Below are positions 57,293 through 64,000 of a DNA stretch of 64,000 nt, piece by piece. A program made the position numbers and the translations under genes. Source of the stretch: Dendrophyllia cribrosa. Lineage: Eukaryota; Cnidaria; Anthozoa; Scleractinia; Dendrophylliidae. The stretch lies in contig JAJLRJ010000007.1 of the NCBI GenBank assembly GCA_024195265.1, positions 9,901,828-9,965,827 of the forward strand, read 5' to 3'. How positions within the stretch are numbered: position 1 is the first letter of the stretch; every line of letters begins with the position of its first letter. The notes under the pieces are model-generated. The model was not told the origin of the DNA and searched no databases. It saw only the letters and a list, made by a program, of their open reading frames with translations.

Positions 57293-57545
57293 CGAGCAGT
57301 TTTCAACTGAGTGTCGACAATAGTAAGCGTTTCCTTTGGCTTTGCATTACTTCTTTGCTTTGCGATTGGCTAACAAGACTCGCAGGAACAGTCGAGCAGT
57401 TTTATGTAAGGAAACTTAATAGGGCTAACCTTCTGTTTAACGCGCGTGCGAGTAAATCATGATTGGTTTTGGTTTTACTTCTGATTGGTTGAGAATTTAG
57501 TGCGAGCCAATCACAAAGCGCTGTAATTCAAAACCAAACCAGACA
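57293..57545. mobile_element. CCAAT-rich hairpin MITE, copy 5, degraded
   Basis: gagcagttttcaactgagtg, gattggttttggttttact and agccaatcacaaagcg. The motif agtcgagcagtttt is duplicated at 57293 and 57392. Confidence 0.5.
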
Positions 57546-57957
57546 CAAATTCCACACGTTATTTTTGCAGTACTAAGTGGAGTTGGAGTTATTCTGTCAG
57601 ACGCAGATTAAGCAGGGAAAAGCAGTTTCTAGTGGCTGTCTAAGAAACGGGGTGGAGGAAACATTCGATCTCGATACGCAAAGAGAAAGTTTAGAAAGCC
57701 TCGCACTTTGCGCTCCTCTAGTTCCTTTTTAAATGCGAAGAAAGCTCCCGTGTACAGACTCGAAGTCGCCAATAATTGCAAGGGATATGATCCTCGCTGA
57801 AACCTGCTCGTCCTTGTAAAGCGAAAGTTTGTTTTGCGTCTGTCCCTAGTCCGTCCTAGACCTTATGTAGGGCCGCTTTCATATACCGCAACAACTTGCG
57901 CTGATATAAGGTCTGTTTTGAAGTGCAATCTGGCGTTAATATCTAAATAATGTTGAT

Positions 57958-58645
57958 AGAGCGGTTTTCAGTTGAATGTTGAAAGTAATTTTACATTTGC
58001 TTTGGTTTTGCATTGCTACGATTGGTTGATGAAGTTGATTGGTTGATCAACGATTGGTTGATAAAGTGTCGCGAGATTTTTTTTAGCCAATCACAAAGCG
58101 TATCAATAAAATATTGGAAGTACCGGTAATATATCAAACATGAGACATAGTGTTTCATCAGATTTCCAAACACCGCGAAGTGGGTTGAAAAACGAGGCGC
58201 AGCCGAGTTTTTTTTTAACCCACTTCAAGGTGTTTGGAAATCTGATGAAATACTGGGTCGAATGTTTGATATTACTTCTCAAACAAAATGATTTTAGAAG
58301 GAGAAATTAAGGATGCAAAAATGAGGAGTGTTTGAACTGATTTCCAAACACTCATTAAACATTAATTTCCTTTGTATTTTCGTCATGAATTATTAATGAG
58401 TTTGAGAAGATAGATAGATAAGCTTTGTGATTGGCTAACAAAAATCTCGGGACACTTTATTAGCCAATCAGAAGTGAAACCAAAGCCAATCGTGATTTGC
58501 TCGCACGTGTTTTCCGCGCTTGGCGCCGGCTACATATATATTTTTTTCGAGTTCGAATTTTAAGTTCTTGGAATTGTCTTTGTCTGTTGCGATTTGCCAC
58601 AGTAATTACTTAAGTTTTACGACACGAATGGAAACCGCTCTATTA
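57958..58645. mobile_element. CCAAT-rich hairpin MITE pair, copies 6 and 7, split by a GTGTTTGATAT hairpin
   Basis: Left portion 57958-58110 (agcggttttcagttgaatg), right portion 58414-58645 ending gaatggaaaccgctct. Between them lies another hairpin (58131-58272). Confidence 0.55.
58131..58272. mobile_element. GTGTTTGATAT hairpin element, copy 3
   Basis: tttccaaacaccgcgaagtg ... cacttcaaggtgtttggaaa with the loop aaaacgaggcgcagccgag. The best-preserved copy of the three. Confidence 0.7.
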
Positions 58646-58805
58646 TATACACAACAATAAAACAATAGTGCTCTTTGATAGATAATTAGAGATGACAAAA
58701 TGAATTTTACAAATAATTTACTACGTTAAACTCTCATTAGCTAGCCAGATTTGAAAATATCAATAAAAAAATTAAAAAAAAAATAGCCAGATTTTATTAC
58801 TTTAA

Positions 58806-59207
58806 GGTGCTGTTACACGTAACAACTTTACATACAACTTCTCTCGTAAAAAAACTATTGCAAGTTGCACGCACGATTTTTACATGTAACACCCCTTCGT
58901 GCAACTGAATTTTTGTTTTTTTAAGTTGCACGAAAAGTTTAATCGTTTTCTACTTACCGCAACACATTTCTTCAAGTTGCACAACAAAAAATACGCATAA
59001 AGGCTCTTGCAATTTGTTTAATTCGCCTGACTCTTTAAGTCAACCAATCTAAACCCAGGCGGTGGGAGATAGATGCGTCATTTTTGCAACTTTTTTGCAA
59101 TTTGCATGGCAATTATAACGTGTAACATTGTGCGTACAGCTTGCAACTTATTTCTTTTTTTTTGCGAGACAAGTTGCGCGAAAAATTGTTACGTGTATAG
59201 CAGCACC
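58806..59207. mobile_element. TTAA-flanked TIR element, 402 bp
   Basis: Ends ggtgctgttacacgtaacaa ... ttgttacgtgtatagcagcacc between TTAA at 58802-58805 and 59208-59211. Internal arms rich in agttgcac and its complement. Confidence 0.75.
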
Positions 59208-61032
59208 TTAACAGAAAGCTGAGAGCTGAAAAAGCTCTCAGCTTTTTGGGCTGAGAGCTGAAAAATATACTCTGCGAGAAGAGGTTATCTTTTCGCCCTT
59301 TGTGCCGGCATGCGAAAAGTATGTGCCGGCAAATGGGGCGAAAACAAAACCTATGCCCACAGGGTACAAAAGCAAAATTGCCAATAAAGAAAGTATTACC
59401 ATTAAACCGAATGCTACCGATCAGTATTTTCTTGCGATGCTGTTTATTTCTCAGTATAGTTTACACTATTCTAATTGCGAGTTATTCTGATGCGTTTTAG
59501 GTTATCAAACCTGGAAAATATGCTGACACAGGATCTTAAGCTCCTGGCTGACAGGAACAACTTTGCAGAAAGAATTGTAGTTTCTTGGTGGGTAGAGTCT
59601 ACCTGCTATGGCTCAGAAGGAGGTCGGACACCTTATCGAGAGTTATATGGGGGAGCATTTTGCTCAAATTATTTTTTATTTCTTTTTACTGGCGTTTAGC
59701 TTAAGTCCCGCCTTAATATCACGATTTCACGAAACATAAAGTAGCTTTTTAATTGTGGAACATTTTATCAAGATTGTTTAGCCGATTTTAAGCATTTTGA
59801 TCAGTTTTTGTCTAATTTGTCCCTTGCCATTTCAAACCGAGTTAAACTGAAATTTCTCTCAGTTTTTTGTCCTCGATCGAGACAGTTTTCAAAACTTTCT
59901 CGGTCAGATTTTGGACCCTGGACACTGATTTTACGCTAGCGAGTCACGAACCACTCTGTGACGTCAACCATTATGAGCGCATGAACACCTTCCACTGGTT
60001 TGATTGCGTCGACGAAGGAGACGCTTCCTAATCTTGTCGGCTAGGCGGAACGAATCGAGAAAAGTGTCGGTACCAAATCTGCGCCATCTTGAAAACGTCT
60101 TGATACTAGCAGCACTATCTGATAATTGAGCGTTATAAATAAAATTTGTTTGTCTCCGCAGACAAACCCAATATTGTATATATTTTTTTTATTCGCTTGA
60201 GAGAGAGAGCAATGAAAATTTCTGGATTCATTCAAAACAGATCAAAATAACTACTGCGGCTAATACTGTTTGCGTACTTGACCTACATGTAGCTTGACCT
60301 TGAGATCGCTTGCGCGTGTTATTATAAATTACGTTACAGCATTGAAAGCACGCTACTTTCGTAGAAGAGAGGAAAATATGACAACTTTTGGGTTGATTTC
60401 ACAGCAATCAGCAACCGGAGAAGAACCTTCGTCCATGCTTAACTGATTAAACACATGTTGAATACAACTACTAGACGTTGAGATACTGACATGTACTGAG
60501 GCTTATCATTTCAGAGTCGGAGAAATATAAACCAAAATGAAATCAAGACAAATATAGCATTAATATGTCGGAAAAATCTGAGACCTTTCGGAGCTAGTAC
60601 ACATCACAGCATAATTGAAGGATTTTTGCCCGATTCCACGGCGATAGCGTGAATTTGTTTGCCGTCGGCCCGACGTTTTTGCCTGCGTGACATATCTCGT
60701 GACAAAGCCCCTGAAACTGAGGTACTACGTAGGTTAACCCCACGGGAGAAGGAGACGCACTATAATCTATGATTACTACTAGTTTAACAACTATTTAACG
60801 AAGTGTAATAAGTGGCTAGGGGATATTTTCCGAGCCGCGAGGCGAAGTGCATACTAAAACAGTGGAATAATATAGCACGAAAATGATGATTTTTAACTCA
60901 TTTATTCCTATCCGTGACGATTACAATTTTCGCGCGCAAATGACCGAAATTTGCTTGGAGGTGAATAGCACTTGCTTTCCCGAGTTTCAGTAGCCAATCA
61001 CAGCGCGCCAACAACGTTATCCACTGTTTTAA

Positions 61033-61548
61033 AGTGCCCCTGTGATCAAATTTTTGATTTTCATTTTTTACATTTTCGTGTACAATTAGACTTTTTTCTC
61101 ATCTTGCCAAATTTCAATTCATTACGAACATCAGAAGTCATTTTATTTTAACATTTATTTCCGAGGCTTGGTTGCGAATGGGAGAAAGTGACGTCAAAGA
61201 CTCAAACATACCTCACGGGTTGAAATTATAATAACAATAAGTATTAAAAATCACGCGAAAAGCAACAAAAACTTTGGACTTGTTCTTCGTGCAATTTTCT
61301 ATGCTTATTGTTATTATAATTTCAACCCGTGAGGTATGTTTGAGTCTTTGACGTCACTTTCTTCCATTTGCAACCAAGCCTTGGAACAAGGTTGATTAAT
61401 GGCGGCCGTAAATTTTAGGAAAGAAATGTTAAAATAAAATGACTTCTGATGTTCGTAATGTATTGAAATTTGGCAAGATGAGTAAGAAAGTCTAATAGTA
61501 CACGAAAATGTAAAAAAATGAAATAAAAAATTTGATCACAGGGGCACT
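61033..61548. mobile_element. TTAA-flanked long hairpin, 516 bp
   Basis: Ends agtgcccctgtgatcaaa ... tttgatcacaggggcact between TTAA at 61029-61032 and 61549-61552. Arms of over 200 bp pair almost fully (cctcacgggttgaaattata / tataatttcaacccgtgagg). Confidence 0.85.
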
Positions 61549-62609
61549 TTAATATTTACTAAATAATGATAGACTTTGTACTGGGGCCCGTTTCTCGAAT
61601 TGCGAAAGATCCAACAACTTTTGGGACCGTAAAGATATTTTATGTGCGTGATATTTACATTTGAGTGGTTATACATAAACCATGAAATAAACATTAGACA
61701 AATAGACAGTATTAACACATTAATCAGTTTCGTTGTTTTCTTTTGTTTTTGGACAATAACTTGTTTTTGTTTCGTGGGTTTTGTGAAATCACTCTAAACA
61801 TTCAACTGTTTTGTTGGTTTTCAATGCTAAATAATAACATTCTAAGTTGGCGAAACATGTCAGGATGGTTTGCGGGCTAAAAATGACAACACCATTCTAT
61901 AGATTCTGTTGTTAAAATATTAATAGCTCCATGCTCGAAAAGTTATTGAGACTTAAGGGCCACTGGGACAGATCATCGGCAAGGAAGGACAATCATAAAG
62001 AAAGGAAACAATATTGTTGCGCCGGCGAACGGGTAGCCTGTGATGAGAGCATAGTTGTTGCTTTGGGGCTTTTTTCGAACGGTCGATCAAATAAAATAAG
62101 AAGGAAGTTCACATAAAACATCTAGCGAGGTTTGGGGCAGTTTACTCACGAGATTTTAATGCCATTTTAAGTGCGATTTTCATGTCGCCTTGTTTATTTC
62201 ATACAGCGATTTGGAAAAACAGTCGTGCATAATGATGTCATGACTGACAGAACACGTCCACGTCAAAGTACTGCGTGAGGCAAGCTCTAGCCAGTGTCAT
62301 TTACCGAAGGGGGTATGTGTGTGGACCAGACTAGAGTTTACGTGGACCATCAAAATTCAGGAAGTTTTAAAAATAACGTGAGACTCCTGGAGCTTATACT
62401 CTGATCAAGTATTTCCGGTTATTGCTGTATTCTTCAAATTCCAAAAAGCTCTTTCCAAGTTGGCCTTTTCTGATAATTCTTTACTTCTCATTCGACTGAT
62501 GTCGTGATTTCTAGCCTGCGTGCACACGTCTCCTATTCATTTGCTTCGTGCACGCACGCTAATGTATTTCATGCATGAAATGATATTCATTTTCGAAGTG
62601 AAACTACAG

Positions 62610-62743
62610 GACATTCAACAACAGTTAGTACGTCCGGTGCTTCAAAGCCTCAACCTGCTGGAAACCTTCCCAGTTTCCTGAAGCAACCAGTTGTAAAATT
62701 CCATACTGATGACGTAAAGGTCTCCAGATCAAGGGCACGGTAA
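62610..62743 (+). CDS. Weak candidate terminal exon
   Basis: After an acceptor-like aaactacag the sequence reads HSTTVSTSGASKPQPAGNLP, then SFLKQPVVKFHTDDVKVSRS and a TAA at 62741, 43 codons without a stop. No partner exon was found upstream and the family is not recognised, so it may be chance or a remnant. Confidence 0.2.
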
Positions 62744-62984
62744 CCCACTCAAATTGGTAAGCTAAGATTGGATTGAAGCAACTAAAAGCCAATCAGAACT
62801 GTTATCACTGTCATTTTTTTTATTTCAATCCGGAATGTTCTTCCTTTGGCAGACGTGTTTCCCGTCTAAACAAGCAATTGATGCATAACATTGAGACGGG
62901 AATCTCGTCAGTAGCCAAGTGCAAAATTGAAAAAATTCCAAATTAAAAAAATATATATATCAGCAAACATTTGAGGATGTTATC

Positions 62985-63300
62985 GGCTACAGACTCAAAA
63001 GTTAGACCCCCTTAACTTGTACAGTATAATAACCAGCACAGCATAACAGTACTACTCAGTAGCTTTCATTCTCGAATGGTCTCACTTTAAAATGTCACCC
63101 ACGGACTCAAAAGTTAGAACCACCTTGTACAGCATATATAAACAGCACTACAGAATAGTATTGCTCAATAGCTTTTATTTGAATGGTCACGCTGAGACTT
63201 TTTACATTTTGGTCGCATGCTACCCAGTTTGGCATAATTAACAGTACCACATGTACTTCTTGTGGCTACATAATAGGATTTCATCCACAGCTTCATGGGT
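62985..63300 (+). repeat. Degraded copies of the 107-bp minisatellite unit
   Basis: About three units with gactcaaaagttagaacca and cagtagctttcatt, matching 46690-47575. Confidence 0.6.
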
Positions 63301-63812
63301 CAAATAGATTACATGACTCTAGCTTCGAGGAGTTTTCTGGTTCGAGAAGTTTTCTGGTTGATATGAATTCGGCTATCCAATATTTTCGTAGACATAAGAA
63401 TAACACATTTTGTTCTTTACAAAGTTGTTTTATTTATGACATGTAACTTTTTTTTCTTTTTTTTCCCCCTCTTTTTCTCTAGTAAAAGGAATCTAATACT
63501 TAACTACATAAATTCAACCTGTTATCTATTATAAAATTATGACATGTACAGTGTTTTAGGAATATTTAATATCCTTTAAAAGGAACCGATTATTTACAGT
63601 CTATTTACAATGAGAATGTGTTTGTGTATTTAAATACAACCCAAAAATGTTCAACTTGCTCTGTTTGAGACACTATGCCTGGCCTGAAAAACTTGATGTT
63701 CAAAAAAACTTAGTCCTAGCAAAAAGTTTGGCACTTGATTTTCATTTTCTCATGTACATGAAAGACAAAAAGAAAAGCGACTTATGAATTCAAAGTTCTT
63801 TTTTTTTTAAAC

Positions 63813-64000
63813 CCTTTAAGCCCTAATATCAAAATTTAAATTCTCATTTCTTGTCCCTATACATTTCCTATAGAAGTAGTGGGGAGAATTTGTTTGGACA
63901 TCAAGAGAATTCATCTTTTGTGATCATGTCCTTAATTCTCATGACCTTTTTGATTGATAATGCATTGATATTACAAGGAGAAATTTGATGCTGATCACTC
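63813..64000 (+). repeat. Dispersed ~180-bp repeat, copy 3, runs to the window edge
   Basis: The most complete copy: aaccctttaagccctaatat, gtagtggggagaatttgttt, ttgatattacaaggagaaat. Confidence 0.65.

Larger units (their letters stand above)
52463..64000. other. Gene-poor right flank
   Basis: After the TFCP2-like stop codon I find no conserved exon apart from the weak candidate at 62610-62743. Mobile elements listed separately fill much of it. The stretches 52463-53270, 59210-61030 and 61550-62600 show only short repeats and small hairpins (for example gctgagagctgaaaaagctc at 59217) or nothing recognisable. Confidence 0.5.

Overview
The window reads as nuclear DNA of a cnidarian, most likely an anthozoan close to stony corals (inference). 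It is AT-rich, the coding genes are split into many short exons, introns and spacers are packed with small palindromic elements, and the mobile elements (THAP/TTAA transposons, Penelope-like and LINE tails, P2X7-C-like zinc domains) are typical of coral genomes. Nothing suggests bacterial operons, CRISPR arrays or viral genomes.

Three conserved host genes account for almost all host coding sequence. (1) On the minus strand at the left edge is the 5' part of an ataxin-7-like 3 / SGF11 gene (ATXN7L3, SAGA deubiquitinase module). Seven coding exons lie at 4992-991, including an 11-nt micro-exon, and the SCA7 part must lie beyond position 1. (2) Divergently from it, sharing a spacer of about 450 bp, runs a complete CFAP410 (C21orf2) gene, 5441-14195, with ten exons encoding 286 aa. 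(3) On the plus strand at 18453-52462 is a complete CP2/LSF-family transcription factor gene (TFCP2/UBP1 type) with nineteen exons encoding 540 aa. Every exon junction was checked for reading-frame continuity.

The most unusual stretch is intron 1 of the TFCP2-like gene (18581-32477). A LINE 3' end has been split at its stop codon by an 11.4-kb TTAA-flanked DNA transposon (19510-30928). That element carries an apparently intact three-exon transposase gene (736 aa) and an opposing four-exon gene for a 131-aa protein of unknown function. Inside it sits a second TTAA-flanked transposon (19879-24260) with terminal inverted repeats of about 215 bp. It carries a THAP-domain ORF, a decayed P2X7-C-like zinc domain and an inserted, decayed Penelope-like retroelement, itself broken by a LINE tail. 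Each long TIR of the inner element carries an outward-facing exon-like ORF with a CRE/YY1-like promoter and a GTAAGT splice donor.

The remaining spacers and introns hold small elements: further TTAA-flanked hairpins, hAT-like elements with 8-bp target duplications, TTA-flanked elements with G/C tracts, several recurring hairpin families, a 107-bp minisatellite and a TCAG microsatellite. From 52463 to the right edge I see only such elements plus one weak candidate exon at 62610-62743.
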